DNA of 37,786 nt from Candidatus Sulfotelmatobacter kueseliae (GCA_900290255.1 OMOD01000006.1:1-37786); one strand, 5' to 3'. Counted from the first letter of the stretch, positions 14,121-23,885 are shown. Notes: generated by a model not told the origin, from the sequence alone. Translations and numbers: made by a program.

Positions 14121-15533
14121 ATGGCTGATAGCAAGACTGTTCTTGAGTTCGCCAAGAAACACGATGCGAAAATTCTCGACCTGCGCTTTACCGACATTCC
14201 CGGTCTGTGGCACCACGTTTCCTATCCCATAAACCAATTGACCGAAGCGTCATTCGAGGAAGGATTCGGCATCGATGGTTCCTCCATTCGGGGATGGGCG
14301 GCCATCCATGAAAGCGACATGCTGCTCAAGCCCGACCCGGGCACTCACATGCTCGATCCCTTCACCGAGGTGGCGACGCTGGTGATGATCTGCGACGTAG
14401 TCGATCCGGTGACCAAGCAGACTTACGACCGCGATCCGCGCTACATTGCGCGCAAGGCCGAGATGTACCTGACCGCGACCGGCCTTGCCGACACAGCTTA
14501 TTTCGGCGCTGAGGCTGAGTTCTTTATCTTCGACAATGTGCGCTTCGATCAGCGCGAGCAGTTCGGCTTTTACTACATTGACGCCGAAGAAGGCCGCTGG
14601 AATTCGGGAAGGGAAGAGAACAATCTCGGATACCGTCCGCGCTACAAGGAAGGCTACTTTCCCGTCCCGCCGACCGATCATTACCAGGACTTGCGCTCCG
14701 AGATGGTGCTGACCATGCAGCAGTGCGGGATGGATGTGGAATGCCACCATCACGAAGTGGCCACCGGAGGCCAGACCGAGATTGACCTGAAGTTCGATTC
14801 GCTGGTGCGGTCGGCCGACAAGATGCTGCTCTACAAGTACGTCGTGAAAAATGTTGCCAACCAGTTCGGCAAGACGGTCACCTTCATGCCCAAGCCCATT
14901 TTTGGCGATAACGGCAACGGCATGCACACCCATCAGTCGCTGTGGAAGGGCGGCCAGCCGCTGTTTGCCGGCGATGGATATGCCGGGATGTCGCAGATGG
15001 CGCTCTGGTATACGGGCGGGCTGATCAAGCACGGGCCGGCGCTCTCGGCGATCATCGCGCCCACCACGAATTCCTACAAACGTCTCGTGCCCGGATTTGA
15101 GGCGCCGGTGAATCTGGCCTACTCGCGGCGCAATCGTTCGGCGGCGTGCCGCATTCCCATGTATTCGGCTTCACCCAAGGCCAAGCGCGTCGAGTTTCGG
15201 CCTCCCGACCCGAGTTGCAATCCCTATATGGCGTTCGCGGCGATGCTCATGGCCGGGCTCGACGGCATCGAAAACAAGATGGATCCCGGCCTGCCGATGG
15301 ATAAAGACATTTACGAACTGGAGGCGGAAGAACTGGCCAGCATTCCGTCCATGCCCGGCTCGCTCGAAGACGCGCTCGACGCCCTGCAGCGCGACCACGC
15401 CTTCCTGCTCAAAGGCGACGTGTTTACCGAAGAATTACTGCGCACCTATGTGGATTACAAGCGCGCGAAGGAGGTGGATGCCATCCGGCTGCGTCCGCAT
15501 CCGTATGAGTTTGCGCTGTACTACGATATTTGA
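14121..15533 (+). CDS. glnA: Glutamine synthetase, type I
   Basis: Makes glutamine from glutamate, ammonia and ATP; the central nitrogen assimilation enzyme, a cytoplasmic dodecamer. The ATG at 14121 has AAGGAG five bases upstream, and the product is 470 aa. Typical GSI signatures are [11 protein letters not shown], the metal-site EAEFFIFD, the [17 protein letters not shown] segment, the ATP-site [21 protein letters not shown], and the Arg-containing [15 protein letters not shown]. Near the C-terminus, DIYELEAEE carries a Tyr at the position adenylylated in GSI-beta enzymes (NLYDLPP in enterics), so activity may be controlled by adenylylation. It is divergent from the SGNH hydrolase gene and monocistronic. 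Confidence 0.97.
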   Translation: MADSKTVLEFAKKHDAKILDLRFTDIPGLWHHVSYPINQLTEASFEEGFGIDGSSIRGWAAIHESDMLLKPDPGTHMLDPFTEVATLVMICDVVDPVTKQTYDRDPRYIARKAEMYLTATGLADTAYFGAEAEFFIFDNVRFDQREQFGFYYIDAEEGRWNSGREENNLGYRPRYKEGYFPVPPTDHYQDLRSEMVLTMQQCGMDVECHHHEVATGGQTEIDLKFDSLVRSADKMLLYKYVVKNVANQFGKTVTFMPKPIFGDNGNGMHTHQSLWKGGQPLFAGDGYAGMSQMALWYTGGLIKHGPALSAIIAPTTNSYKRLVPGFEAPVNLAYSRRNRSAACRIPMYSASPKAKRVEFRPPDPSCNPYMAFAAMLMAGLDGIENKMDPGLPMDKDIYELEAEELASIPSMPGSLEDALDALQRDHAFLLKGDVFTEELLRTYVDYKRAKEVDAIRLRPHPYEFALYYDI

Positions 15534-15556
15534 GGGCGAAATACAAGCTGAATCCG

Positions 15557-15727
15557 ATGGTCAGCTTCTGTTCAGAACAATTCCTGCTCTGCTTGGCCGC
15601 TGCGGTGCTGATCTTCTTCATTGTCGGTCTCCTTTATCTCTTGCGCTTCGAGCGCGTCGATAACTTGGGAGCGTACAGCATCCCGTGGGAGACCGGCTTT
15701 CTCATCCCATCTGGTTTAAACAGTTAG
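15557..15727 (+). CDS. Possible single-pass membrane peptide
   Basis: A short frame just after glnA. From the ATG at 15557 it encodes 56 residues with one strong membrane segment (FLLCLAAAVLIFFIVGLLYLL) followed by RFERVDNLGAYSIPWETG. The frame can be extended to a TTG at 15530 overlapping the glnA stop. There is no clear ribosome-binding site and no recognised family. The hydrophobic segment with flanking charge is the only support. Confidence 0.3.
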   Translation: MVSFCSEQFLLCLAAAVLIFFIVGLLYLLRFERVDNLGAYSIPWETGFLIPSGLNS

Positions 15728-15738
15728 AAAAAAATGTC

Positions 15739-16107
15739 CTATGTAACCGGTACTGATAGCCGCTCGACTGACTCTTTTGCCGGAGCTAACACTATCAGGG
15801 CTATGCCGATAACAACCAGCACAGCCGAGCCGATCAGTTCTCCGCGAGCGATCAGCCTAGCGAAAGCCTGCCCGGCCATAAGCATTGCATGAACGAAGCT
15901 CGACCATGCCGTGAACGCGATCAGGCTCCGATTCGCTGATGGGTTACGGGACGCAAAGAGCAAGAAGATGCCGAGGGTGACGTACACGCTGAAACTCATC
16001 GCCAGCGCAGGCGCTTGCTTCACAAACATGGTTAAGGGATAAGCTAGACCGCAAAAGATCAAGCCCACCACGGCCAACACAACCTTCAGCGCTCGTTCTC
16101 GCCACAT
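15739..16107 (-). CDS. Small four-helix membrane protein (DUF6632-like)
   Basis: 122 residues with four predicted membrane helices: LKVVLAVVGLIFCGLAYPLTMFV, LAMSFSVYVTLGIFLLFA, LIAFTAWSSFVHAMLMAGQAF and LIGSAVLVVIGIALIVLAP. Loops are short, with an N-terminal MWRERALK. The pattern resembles the DUF6632 group of small inner-membrane proteins, common in Acidobacteriota and without known function; this assignment is from memory of the pattern. It is convergent with glnA and the small frame after it. The GGGGGGC-like stretch before the ATG (minus strand) may serve as a ribosome-binding site. Confidence 0.7.
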   Translation of the reverse strand: MWRERALKVVLAVVGLIFCGLAYPLTMFVKQAPALAMSFSVYVTLGIFLLFASRNPSANRSLIAFTAWSSFVHAMLMAGQAFARLIARGELIGSAVLVVIGIALIVLAPAKESVERLSVPVT

Positions 16108-16830
16108 GGTGCCCCCCTGCGAAATTACGTCATTGGGCTGAAATGTTAGGTGTAGGAACTGACCTACCGCTCAGGCCAACCAGCCTAAGCCGTCGAAATC
16201 CGTGCGTCTGAGCACAATTGCACATTCCTGAGAAGGGGCGGCGCCGTTGTGGTCGGCGTGAAGGCCATGGGCCGATTGTCTACACTCCAAACAACTGGCG
16301 AAATATCCCCTTATCACTCATTGACCTGCGAAACGGCGAAGAGAAGGCGCAAGTAGTGGGCTATTCTGAATTCAATTCACGAACCGCTCTTGCGTACTCG
16401 TCAGTTGCTTTCTGCAGCTCAGCGCTGAGGTCGCTCGCATCTCGCGCATCGGGGGGTTGGCCCACCTTCGATTTCTGTCGGTACCATCATAATGAAGCCT
16501 GCCCCACGCTTCGCGATGTTCGAAGCGTGGGCACGATGCTGCCGAAAGCGAGAGATTTTGGTCTTCGGACGCCCGCGCTGAGCCCTTGAGCTTTGGGAGT
16601 TCAAGAATCTCCTACTACCATCGGCACGAATGCCCAGGCTTCGAACCCCACGAAGGCTGGGGCAGCCAGTCTCGTGATGGCACATACGGGGGCAAACCTG
16701 GGCCAGCCCCCTATGTCTATGACGGATGAACATCAAAACGCCGCCCAAGCAAAGCTTGGACGGGGTACCGTCGAGAGTTAAGACCGGGACAAGCTGGGCC
16801 AACCGCAGAAAGGGACTATGACTGGACGGG
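16108..16830. other. 723-bp intergenic region, repeat-rich, no gene
   Basis: Frames of up to about 128 codons exist on both strands but lack ribosome-binding sites and family similarity, and run through palindromes. It holds the class A hairpin at 16503-16531 and a GGCTGG...CCAGCC inverted repeat near 16659-16711. It looks like accumulated small repeats or gene debris. Confidence 0.55.
16503..16531. repeat. Small hairpin element, class A, copy 3
   Basis: CCCACGCTTCG / CGAAGCGTGGG, an 11-bp perfect stem, encloses the loop CGATGTT. Compared with copies at 2395 and 8423 the middle stem bases differ on both sides so that pairing is kept. Confidence 0.75.
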
Positions 16831-17172
16831 TTACACCGTCTGCCGAGCGCCGGACTCCTTGATGATGCGCTCCACGAGGCGAACGCGGCGGCTGGCGAAG
16901 GCGGAGTCGGCTAGCTGGGAGTGTGCCGCCTGGGAGCCGCCCACCGAGAGCATGGCCACTTCGACGGCGTCCAAAGCCGAAGTCGAGCGCCCCAGCACCA
17001 TCAGCAGGTATTTCTGGGCGACGGGCCGATCGGCAGGATGGATCAGACTCCACCAGCGGCGGATCGATTCCTGCACCTCAGCTTCGTTCTTTTCTCCAAC
17101 CACAAGGGCATCAATTAACCGGTAAACCTTGCTCTTGATTGCCTGGTACGAGACTGAAATCTCCTGGGGCAT
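16831..17172 (-). CDS. Hypothetical helical protein (113 aa)
   Basis: No family is recognised. The product is soluble and mostly helical: MPQEISVSYQAIKSKVYRLIDALVVGEKNEAEVQESIRRWWSLIHPADRPVAQKYLLMVLGRS, then Ala/Ser-rich and ending in a basic helix (FASRRVRLVERIIKES). HPADRPVAQKYLLMVL hints at a defined fold. No Shine-Dalgarno is evident before the ATG. It stands alone on the minus strand between repeat-rich regions. Amino-acid composition looks protein-like, unlike the shadow frames around it. Confidence 0.55.
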   Translation of the reverse strand: MPQEISVSYQAIKSKVYRLIDALVVGEKNEAEVQESIRRWWSLIHPADRPVAQKYLLMVLGRSTSALDAVEVAMLSVGGSQAAHSQLADSAFASRRVRLVERIIKESGARQTV

Positions 17173-17530
17173 AGTCAGTTCAAGTATTGCTGTGCCTACG
17201 TTGGGTGCAATCCGTGAGCCAAACGCAGACCCCTGTTATGGCAGGGTTTTCGGGGTTCTCAGTAATGTGAACGTACTATGAATGGAAGAAACGGGGAAGT
17301 GAGATATGAATTCTGGAAGGAAATCGCCCGAGTTAGACCATGGGCGGCCCTAGCCGCAGCACTTTTCCGCCGGCCGATCGCAAACCGCGACGTCCGGTCC
17401 CGCCGCACGGCAGGTTACAATGTTCCACTCTGTTCATCCGGATCGTGGTTTTCCCCGGCAGCCCAATTTGCCGCAAGCAGGGGATGAAGCCGCGCCCCGG
17501 CATCTCTGGTCATACAACTTCGGAGGAGAA
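17173..17530. other. 358-bp intergenic region
   Basis: CCCTG (17231-17235) and CAGGG (17242-17246) followed by four Ts could be a weak plus-strand terminator. TACAAT at 17415-17420 could be a -10 box for the gene at 17531. Nothing else is recognised. Confidence 0.35.
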
Positions 17531-18160
17531 ATGAAACGGTGGGTGTGGGTTCCGGCACTTCTCGTACTAATCTCGGTGGCAGGGGCGCAGACGCCTTTTT
17601 CCCTCAACCAGAACCACGTTGCGGGCCAGGCTGTTGTCGCTGATAGTTCCAGCGGGACTTGGCACGACGCGGGCGCAGGGGACCGGATGTTCTTTCCCCG
17701 TGACATGCTGTGGGGCTGGGCACAGCTGGATCTGGCGCCTCCACACAATGAGGTCGATCCCAATCTTTGTGCCGGCAATGCCGGGCAATACGGTGGCGCG
17801 AACGCGCCCTGCAGCATGTTTGCCCGCTACATGTTGTCGGGGATTCTGGAGGTCCGTCCCTTTGGCCGGGGTCCGCTGCGGCGCTTCATGGTGTTCGGCG
17901 CGCCCACCTTTCTCTTTGGCAAGAACGTGCCCAAGACCCTCTACACCTGGTCGCCCGATGCCATCGGCATCGAGCATTCCTGGGGCGCGGGTATCTACAT
18001 CGAGAAAGGATTCGAGTTTCGCGTAACCCAGCACTTCTTGTTCGACCGGTTGGGCGCGCGCGACACCAATCTCGGGCTGGCTGATCTGGGGAATAACGGA
18101 CCGTGGGGCCGCTACATGACGGTAGGCGTGCGCAAGACGTTCGGGACGCGGCGCTGGTAG
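17531..18160 (+). CDS. Secreted or outer-membrane protein of unknown function
   Basis: The ATG at 17531 has GGAGGAG three bases upstream and starts a signal peptide (MKRWVWVPALLVLISVAGAQ). The mature part of about 190 residues is rich in aromatic and alternating polar/hydrophobic stretches (RYMLSGILEVRPFG, RFMVFGAPTFLFGKN, SWGAGIYIEKGFEFRVTQHFLFDRL) and ends YMTVGVRKTFGTRRW. Alternating strands and a near-terminal aromatic suggest a small beta-barrel or beta-sandwich at the outer membrane; this is inference. Two Cys (NLCAG, APCSM) could form a disulfide. No family could be named. It is convergent with the bactofilin-like gene. Confidence 0.7.
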   Translation: MKRWVWVPALLVLISVAGAQTPFSLNQNHVAGQAVVADSSSGTWHDAGAGDRMFFPRDMLWGWAQLDLAPPHNEVDPNLCAGNAGQYGGANAPCSMFARYMLSGILEVRPFGRGPLRRFMVFGAPTFLFGKNVPKTLYTWSPDAIGIEHSWGAGIYIEKGFEFRVTQHFLFDRLGARDTNLGLADLGNNGPWGRYMTVGVRKTFGTRRW

Positions 18161-18187
18161 TCCTGCTGCAAGGCCCTTCCGGGTGGC

Positions 18188-18682
18188 CTAGGCTGTGGCG
18201 GGCTTCGCGGGGCGAAGCAAGAGCCGGACCAGCCAGACGATCAGCGCCACAAAGAGGCCGAAGAAGAACAACGGAATCACGAAGATCAGAACAATCCAGC
18301 CCGGGCCGCCCATGTTGGTGACATCGCCGCCGATGGTGGCTGCAGAATCGCGCCGAATCCGGCCGCCGAATACCGTTACGTCGCCATGCACCTTCACTTC
18401 CTTGTCCAGACGAACGTCGCCGCCAAAGGTGGTGGCGTCGCCGCCGACCTGCCCCTGACCCTCAATGACGATGCTGCCGCCGAACGTGGTGACGTCGCCT
18501 GACACCTGTCCTCGAACCCGAATACTGCAGCCAAAGCACGTCGCCTCACTGACCTGTTCATCGGGGCCGACATTGATGTTGCTGGCTACGTGAGTACGGT
18601 CGTGCGAGCCGTCCGCAAAGGCCACAGTAGAAATAGCGACTACCAACAGCAATGTCGACACCCGGCATCGCATGAAGCTCAT
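18188..18682 (-). CDS. Exported bactofilin-like beta-helix protein with C-terminal anchor
   Basis: A signal peptide (MSFMRCRVSTLLLVVAISTVAFA) is followed by about six short repeats of the polymer-forming (bactofilin-like) type: GQVSGDVTTFGGSIVIEG, GQVGGDATTFGGDVRLD, KEVKVHGDVTVFGGRIRRD, ATIGGDVTNMGG. These should form a right-handed beta-helix. A CFGCS motif precedes them. The end is a strong membrane helix (WIVLIFVIPLFFFGLFVALIVWLVRLLL) and a short basic tail, so the helix would sit outside the inner membrane. Length is 164 aa. True bactofilins are cytosolic, so this is an exported relative; its role is unknown. Confidence 0.78.
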   Translation of the reverse strand: MSFMRCRVSTLLLVVAISTVAFADGSHDRTHVASNINVGPDEQVSEATCFGCSIRVRGQVSGDVTTFGGSIVIEGQGQVGGDATTFGGDVRLDKEVKVHGDVTVFGGRIRRDSAATIGGDVTNMGGPGWIVLIFVIPLFFFGLFVALIVWLVRLLLRPAKPATA

Positions 18683-19000
18683 GGCAACCTCTCAACCAGC
18701 GGCCGATGCTCGGAATCAGTACGGGAATTATCCCACGAGACACAAGACTCAAAACTGCATCGGTTCTTGTGGGTCGAATCACTGCAGGAAGTGATTGAGA
18801 TCACGCCTGCATACCGGCAATCCGCATAAAGTTGCCGTGACCGGGCAAGGTCAATTCGAACCTCTGACCCAGATACAAGAAACCACTGACGAAAAATGAA
18901 GCGATGAATGAGTAAAATCGCAATAGGCCTGAGTCCAAATTCTTTATAATTGTTGGTCTTTTAAACTGTTCAGGAAATCGTCAATCAGTGGAGGCATTAC
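18683..19000. promoter_or_regulatory. Divergent control region of icd with CRP/FNR-type palindrome
   Basis: GTGATTGAGATCAC at 18791-18804 fits GTGA-N6-TCAC, the core of CRP-family sites. TATAAT at 18945-18950 is a perfect -10 box, placing the icd start site near 18957. The -35 is not obvious. A ribosome-binding GGAGG lies at 18990-18994. The palindrome is about 110 bp from the bactofilin-like ATG and 197 from the icd ATG. Confidence 0.45.
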
Positions 19001-20428
19001 ATGGCGGGCACTTATAACGGCGTAGCGGTACCGGCGGACGGGAAGAAGATCAACTACGCGAGCGGCAAGTATGAGGTCCCGGATAATCCCATCATTCCTT
19101 TCATCGAAGGCGACGGGACCGGCCGCGACATCTGGAAGGCCTCGCTGCGCGTATTCAATGCCGCCGTCGAGAAGGCCTATAAGGGCAAGCGGCGAGTGGC
19201 GTGGTATGAAGTGTTCGCCGGCGAAAAAGCGAAGGCGAAATTCGATACGTGGCTGCCCGACGACACCGTCGAAGCGGTGCGCGAATTCCGCGTCGCCATC
19301 AAAGGACCCCTGACTACGCCCGTCGGCGGTGGAATTCGCTCGCTCAACGTGACCCTGCGGCAGATTCTTGATCTGTACTGCTGCGTGCGCCCGGTGAAGT
19401 ATTACAAGGGCGTGCCTTCGCCAGTGAAGCATCCCGAGCGCATGGATGTCGTCATCTTCCGCGAGAACACGGAAGACGTTTACGCCGGCATAGAGTGGGA
19501 GCAGGGAACAGCGGACTGCGCGCGCCTGATCGAATTCCTCAATAAAGACATGCTCAAGAGCGGGAAGAAGCAGGTGCGGCTCGATTCCGGCATCGGCATC
19601 AAGCCAATTTCGGTGACTGGAACCAAACGCCTGGTGCGCAAGGCCATCCAGCACGCGCTCGAGTCCGGCCGCAAGACTGTCACGCTGGTGCACAAAGGCA
19701 ACATCCAGAAATTCACCGAAGGCGCCTTCCGCAAGTGGGGATACGAACTGGCCACCGAAGAATTCCGCAACCAGGTCGTAACCGAGCGCGAGAGTTGGAT
19801 TCTCGACAACCAAGACAAGAATCCGAACCTGACCATCGCGCAGAACGCTGAAATTGTAGAGCCGGGCATGGAATTCGCCCCACCCGCATTCCGCCAGGCT
19901 GTGGAAAAGGAAGTGAAAGATGTGCTCGACGCCATCTACGCCACGCACGGCAAGGGCGCCTGGAAAAAGAAGATCATGGTCAACGATCGCATCGCCGACT
20001 CGATTTTCCAGCAAGTGGTAACGCGCGCCGACGAGTATTCCGTGCTGGCCACGCCCAATCTGAACGGCGACTACATTTCCGACGCCTGCGCGGCCCAGGT
20101 GGGCGGACTCGGCATCGCACCGGGAGCGAACATCGGCGATGGGTATGCGTTCTTCGAAGCCACGCATGGCACCGCGCCCAAGTATGCCGATAAGGACGTG
20201 ATCAACCCGGGCTCGCTGATTCTGTCGGGCGCCATGATGTTCCGCCATTTGGGCTGGAACGAAACCGCCGACTTGATCGAGCAAAGCCTGGAGCGGACGA
20301 TCGAGCAGAAAAAAGTCACCTACGACTTCGAGCGCCTGATGGAAGGCGCCACCAAAGTTAAGACCAGCGAGTTCGCCGCATACATGATCGAGAACATGGA
20401 GACCGGTGTCCTTGCCGGAGTGAAGTAA
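19001..20428 (+). CDS. icd: Isocitrate dehydrogenase, NADP-dependent
   Basis: Oxidises isocitrate to 2-oxoglutarate in the TCA cycle. [14 protein letters not shown] is the N-terminal signature. [15 protein letters not shown] carries the substrate Ser equivalent to Ser113 of E. coli, and [13 protein letters not shown] and [28 protein letters not shown] follow. [22 protein letters not shown] has the Lys-Tyr pair that gives NADP preference (NAD enzymes have Asp-Ile there). At 475 aa it is longer than E. coli Icd, with extra residues in the middle and C-terminal parts, as in some cyanobacterial and acidobacterial forms. GGAGG six bases before the ATG fixes the start. It is followed by mdh 104 bp downstream, probably with partial transcription coupling. 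Confidence 0.96.
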   Translation: MAGTYNGVAVPADGKKINYASGKYEVPDNPIIPFIEGDGTGRDIWKASLRVFNAAVEKAYKGKRRVAWYEVFAGEKAKAKFDTWLPDDTVEAVREFRVAIKGPLTTPVGGGIRSLNVTLRQILDLYCCVRPVKYYKGVPSPVKHPERMDVVIFRENTEDVYAGIEWEQGTADCARLIEFLNKDMLKSGKKQVRLDSGIGIKPISVTGTKRLVRKAIQHALESGRKTVTLVHKGNIQKFTEGAFRKWGYELATEEFRNQVVTERESWILDNQDKNPNLTIAQNAEIVEPGMEFAPPAFRQAVEKEVKDVLDAIYATHGKGAWKKKIMVNDRIADSIFQQVVTRADEYSVLATPNLNGDYISDACAAQVGGLGIAPGANIGDGYAFFEATHGTAPKYADKDVINPGSLILSGAMMFRHLGWNETADLIEQSLERTIEQKKVTYDFERLMEGATKVKTSEFAAYMIENMETGVLAGVK

Positions 20429-20438
20429 AGAGCTTCCA

Positions 20439-20495
20439 CCACAGAGGACACGGAGGCGCAAAGAGGTCCTCGGTGAAACTCTGTGTCCTCTGTGG
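20439..20495 (+). repeat. icd-mdh intergenic hairpin with 9-nt-period arm
   Basis: CCACAGAGGACACGGAG (20439-20455) pairs over 17 bp (one G-T) with CTCTGTGTCCTCTGTGG (20479-20495). The left side reads as 9-nt units CCACAGAGG, ACACGGAGG, CGCAAAGAG. A T-containing stretch follows, so it may attenuate transcription between the two genes. Confidence 0.7.
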
Positions 20496-20532
20496 TTTCG
20501 GTTTTATCTTCGTATTTATAAGAGAGGAAACT

Positions 20533-21456
<924 letters not shown>

Positions 21457-21546
21457 ATCTCTGCCGCACAGGCGCATGCTCGGTCCCTCATGGCGCAGGT
21501 GACTCCTTGACGTGCTGCATCTCTGTCTCGATGCGACAATAGCCGC

Positions 21547-21915
21547 ATGGGCATACTCGAGAACGCAAGGCAGGTAGCAAGTGCCGTCCAAGAAATCCAT
21601 AATCTCGAACTTTACCAGCGGGTTCTCGGCCTCCATTCCGACATCATCGAACTAGTCGAAGAGAACAATCGTCTTCGCCAAGAAAATGAAGAACTAAGAA
21701 AGCAGAAGGAGACACAGGGAAAGCTACGCCTCAGCACTACGGGACATGTCTACTATCTCTTCAATGAAGGAGGGCAACAGGAAGACGGCCCGTTCTGCAC
21801 GGTATGCTGGGACATCGACCGCAAGCTCGTTCGTCCGTTCGCATACCGAAACGAAGACGGTAGTGGCGGGCACATCTGCGAATTCTGTAGAAGTCATCGC
21901 AGTCGTCAACGGTGA
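21547..21915 (+). CDS. Coiled-coil protein with zinc-ribbon-like end
   Basis: A 122-residue protein. Residues about 10-55 form a coiled coil (LHSDIIELVEENNRLRQENEELRKQKETQGKLR). The C-terminal half has paired cysteines, CTVC (about 83-86) and CEFC (about 111-114), around WDIDRKLVRPFAYRNEDGSGGHI, which fits a single zinc site. Such small proteins occur in accessory DNA of many bacteria, with no defined function known to me. It stands 90 bp after mdh, in a stretch with a Phd-type antitoxin that interrupts an otherwise housekeeping neighbourhood. No clear Shine-Dalgarno is seen. Confidence 0.6.
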   Translation: MGILENARQVASAVQEIHNLELYQRVLGLHSDIIELVEENNRLRQENEELRKQKETQGKLRLSTTGHVYYLFNEGGQQEDGPFCTVCWDIDRKLVRPFAYRNEDGSGGHICEFCRSHRSRQR

Positions 21916-22011
21916 GAGCGGCGAGCATGCGCTGCATTGTAACCGTTCGCGGCGGCTGGCTAAGCAGGGTTAAAGTTGTCGCTCTCGGCTGACGATGGAA
22001 TCATTACAACG

Positions 22012-22200
22012 ATGAAAACTGTCCCATTTGCCGAGTTCAGACGAAACATCTCCACTACGCTGGAGCGAGTGAAGAGGACCCGCAAGCCGATCCTCATCAC
22101 TCATTCTGGCGAGCCTCTTGCGGTGATAGTTCCAACCACCTCGGAGGGGCGGCGAAAGCAGCGGTCAAAGACGCCTCCGGCCGGTCGTGCCCGTTCCTAG
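22012..22200 (+). CDS. Phd/YefM-type antitoxin, orphan
   Basis: A 62-residue protein starting MKTVPFAEFRRNISTTLERVKRTRKPILITHSGEPLAVIVP. This matches the Phd/YefM fold: an N-terminal strand and helix that dimerise and bind DNA, then the ITHSGEPLAVIVP motif. The tail is basic (RRKQRSKTPPAGRARS). The family neutralises RelE, Doc or PIN-domain toxins and autorepresses its operon. No toxin gene follows: the next gene is a cyclophilin on the opposite strand, beginning at the very next base. So it is either solitary or a remnant. The ATG at 22012 is preferred over an upstream in-frame codon at 21976 because it matches family starts. Confidence 0.72.
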   Translation: MKTVPFAEFRRNISTTLERVKRTRKPILITHSGEPLAVIVPTTSEGRRKQRSKTPPAGRARS

Positions 22201-22728
22201 CTATACTTTCTCGATCCCGACTTTCTTCAGCACCACGTCCTTGCTCGGCCGATCATTCCGCCCACGCGGGAGCGCAGTGATCTTGTTCACCACGTCCTGC
22301 CCTTCAATGACTTCACCGAAGATCGTGTGCTTACCGGTCAGCCACGTGGTGGCCACTACAGTGATGAAGAACTGCGAGCCGTTCGTGTTTGGCCCGGCGT
22401 TGGCCATGGCCAGTTTGCCCGGCTTGTCGAACATGTGCGGCGAGCCCTTGGTCTCGTCTTCGAATTGATAGCCCGGGCCGCCGGTGCCGGTGCCCTGTGG
22501 GTCTCCGCCCTGGATCATGAAGTCGGGGATCACGCGATGGAAGATCGTCCCGTCATAAAGGCGGTCTTTCGATTTTTTGCGGGTCGAGGGATGCGTCCAT
22601 TCGCGCTTGCCTTCGGCCAACTCGACGAAGTTGGCGACGGTTTTGGGCGCTTCCTTTTCGAACAGGCGGCAGACGATGGTGCCTTCACTAGTTTCAAACG
22701 TGGCATAAAGTCCGGGTTGGCGAGTCAT
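22201..22728 (-). CDS. Cyclophilin-type peptidyl-prolyl isomerase (cytoplasmic)
   Basis: Catalyses cis-trans isomerisation of X-Pro bonds. The core is complete: [35 protein letters not shown] contains the catalytic Arg (FHRV) and Gln, and [33 protein letters not shown] follows. The ATG at 22728 has AAAGGA upstream and gives 175 aa without a signal peptide. The frame extends to 22809, but that part is class B palindrome sequence. It is followed on the same strand, 26 bp beyond its palindrome, by a second cyclophilin gene with an export signal. The 3' end abuts the Phd antitoxin gene with no gap. Confidence 0.95.
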   Translation of the reverse strand: MTRQPGLYATFETSEGTIVCRLFEKEAPKTVANFVELAEGKREWTHPSTRKKSKDRLYDGTIFHRVIPDFMIQGGDPQGTGTGGPGYQFEDETKGSPHMFDKPGKLAMANAGPNTNGSQFFITVVATTWLTGKHTIFGEVIEGQDVVNKITALPRGRNDRPSKDVVLKKVGIEKV

Positions 22729-22754
22729 AAGGTCCTTTCGATTTGTTGACTGCT

Positions 22755-22802
22755 CATGTGGGGACGGCCGCCCTCGGCCGTCCGGGCGGGCGAAGCCCGC
22801 CT
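22755..22802. repeat. Class B hairpins between the two cyclophilin genes
   Basis: CATGTGGGGACGGCCG...CGGCCGTCC is followed by GGCGGGC/GCCCGCC around GAA. It is related to the elements at 2594, 7088 and 23834 by the GTGGGGAC and CCGAGGGCGG-type core. Confidence 0.7.
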
Positions 22803-22823
22803 TTAACACGAACCGCCGTCCAT

Positions 22824-23555
22824 TCAGTTCGGAGTGGCGGCAGGCTTCTGGCTTGTAGCCCCGGTCGCAGGCTTGGCTGTGGTCGCGGCCGGCTTAGCCG
22901 CAGCCGAGCCTTTCACGATGGTGATGTGATTAATCTTCACGGGACGAAATGGCCGGTCGTTCTGCGGGTCGGTCGCCATACGGGCGATCTGCTTCACCAG
23001 CGCCACAGTCGCATCATCACACTGGCCGAAAAGCGTGTAGCCGCCGTTGAGGTGCGGTGTGGCTACCTCGGTGATGAAAAACTGCGAACTGTTGGTGTTC
23101 GGGCCCGCATTGGCATAGGCCAGGCGGCCGGGGCGGTCAAAAAGCAGGTCGGATGATACCTCGTTCTTGAATGGCGGAACTGGGTCGGGGCCGGAGCCGG
23201 TACCTGCCGGATCGCCACCCTGAACCATGAACTCCGGAATGACGCGGTGAAAAATCGTGCCATCATAAAGCGGCACGCCGTGTTTGGTCGTTCCCACCGG
23301 ATTCTTCCAGTCCTTGGCGCCGGACGCCAGTCCGATGAAGTTCTCCACGCCGATCGGCGCCTTGTCGGGAAACAGGGTGCAAGTCATCTTGCCGGCGGTG
23401 GTGTCGATGATGGCGGTGGGCCGGGCAGGCGCGTGCACGGCGGGCTGGGCCGCGGCGCTGGGTTTGGCCGCGGGCGCGGCTTGGCTGCTGGTCTGCGCCA
23501 AAGCCACGAAGGCCGTTATCAACATCAGCATCAGGATTAATAATGCCTTGCGCAT
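22824..23555 (-). CDS. Cyclophilin-type peptidyl-prolyl isomerase (exported)
   Basis: A periplasmic or secreted counterpart of the preceding isomerase. The ATG at 23555 has AAGGAG upstream and begins a signal peptide ([21 protein letters not shown]). A flexible Ala/Pro linker ([22 protein letters not shown]) leads to the cyclophilin core at about residue 47. Catalytic segments are [24 protein letters not shown] and [30 protein letters not shown]. The C-terminal tail is again Ala/Pro/Lys-rich low complexity. Length is 243 aa. The frame runs open to 23783 without family similarity. Two cyclophilins in tandem, one cytosolic and one exported, suggest duplication, though they have diverged. Confidence 0.95.
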   Translation of the reverse strand: MRKALLILMLMLITAFVALAQTSSQAAPAAKPSAAAQPAVHAPARPTAIIDTTAGKMTCTLFPDKAPIGVENFIGLASGAKDWKNPVGTTKHGVPLYDGTIFHRVIPEFMVQGGDPAGTGSGPDPVPPFKNEVSSDLLFDRPGRLAYANAGPNTNSSQFFITEVATPHLNGGYTLFGQCDDATVALVKQIARMATDPQNDRPFRPVKINHITIVKGSAAAKPAATTAKPATGATSQKPAATPN

Positions 23556-23672
23556 GGGTGCTCCTTGGATCTGAAGATAGTGGCCTGATTGTGAGTAACG
23601 TTTGATTGTACGACACCGGCGACTGTGTTTCCTGTGGATGAGTTGGCTGGCGCTGGTGTAGTTTCCGGATCT

Positions 23673-23764
23673 CCTTTGCGAACTTCGCGGCCTTTCTTTG
23701 CGAGCTTTGCGGTAAAAGGTCTTGAACCGCGAAGTACGCCAAGGATTCGCGAAGGCCGCAAAGG
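23673..23764. repeat. Imperfect palindrome with 9-nt-period arms
   Basis: The left arm from CCTTTGCG (23673) to TTTGCGGT pairs imperfectly with the right arm ACCGCGAAG...CCGCAAAGG, with about 12 bases between. Each arm is a degenerate 9-nt array (CCGCGAAGT, ACGCCAAGG, ATTCGCGAA, GGCCGCAAA on the right). Confidence 0.7.
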
Positions 23765-23833
23765 GCTCATCCGAGAAGTTCATGCACCACTACCAGTCTG
23801 TTTGGTTCTTTCCGGCTCACAATTTGCTATGAA

Positions 23834-23885
23834 CTGTCGAGCTTCGCTCGACTGGACAGCCGAGGGCGGCTGTCCCCACATGGTT
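23834..23885. repeat. Class B double hairpin (copy identical to 7088-7139)
   Basis: 52 bases identical to those at 7088-7139: GTCGAG/CTCGAC, then CAGCCG/CGGCTG, then TCCCCACATGG. It lies upstream of the exported cyclophilin and downstream of the dipeptidase. Confidence 0.8.

Noticed and set aside
16419..16802. 128-codon minus-strand frame in the repeat-rich gap
   Set aside because: It runs through a class A hairpin and other palindromes, and lacks a ribosome-binding site and similarity.
18944..20461. 505-codon open frame on the minus strand
   Set aside because: Antisense shadow of icd, which is unambiguous.
22012..22200. Complete toxin-antitoxin pair
   Set aside because: No toxin-like frame lies on either side of the Phd-type protein.
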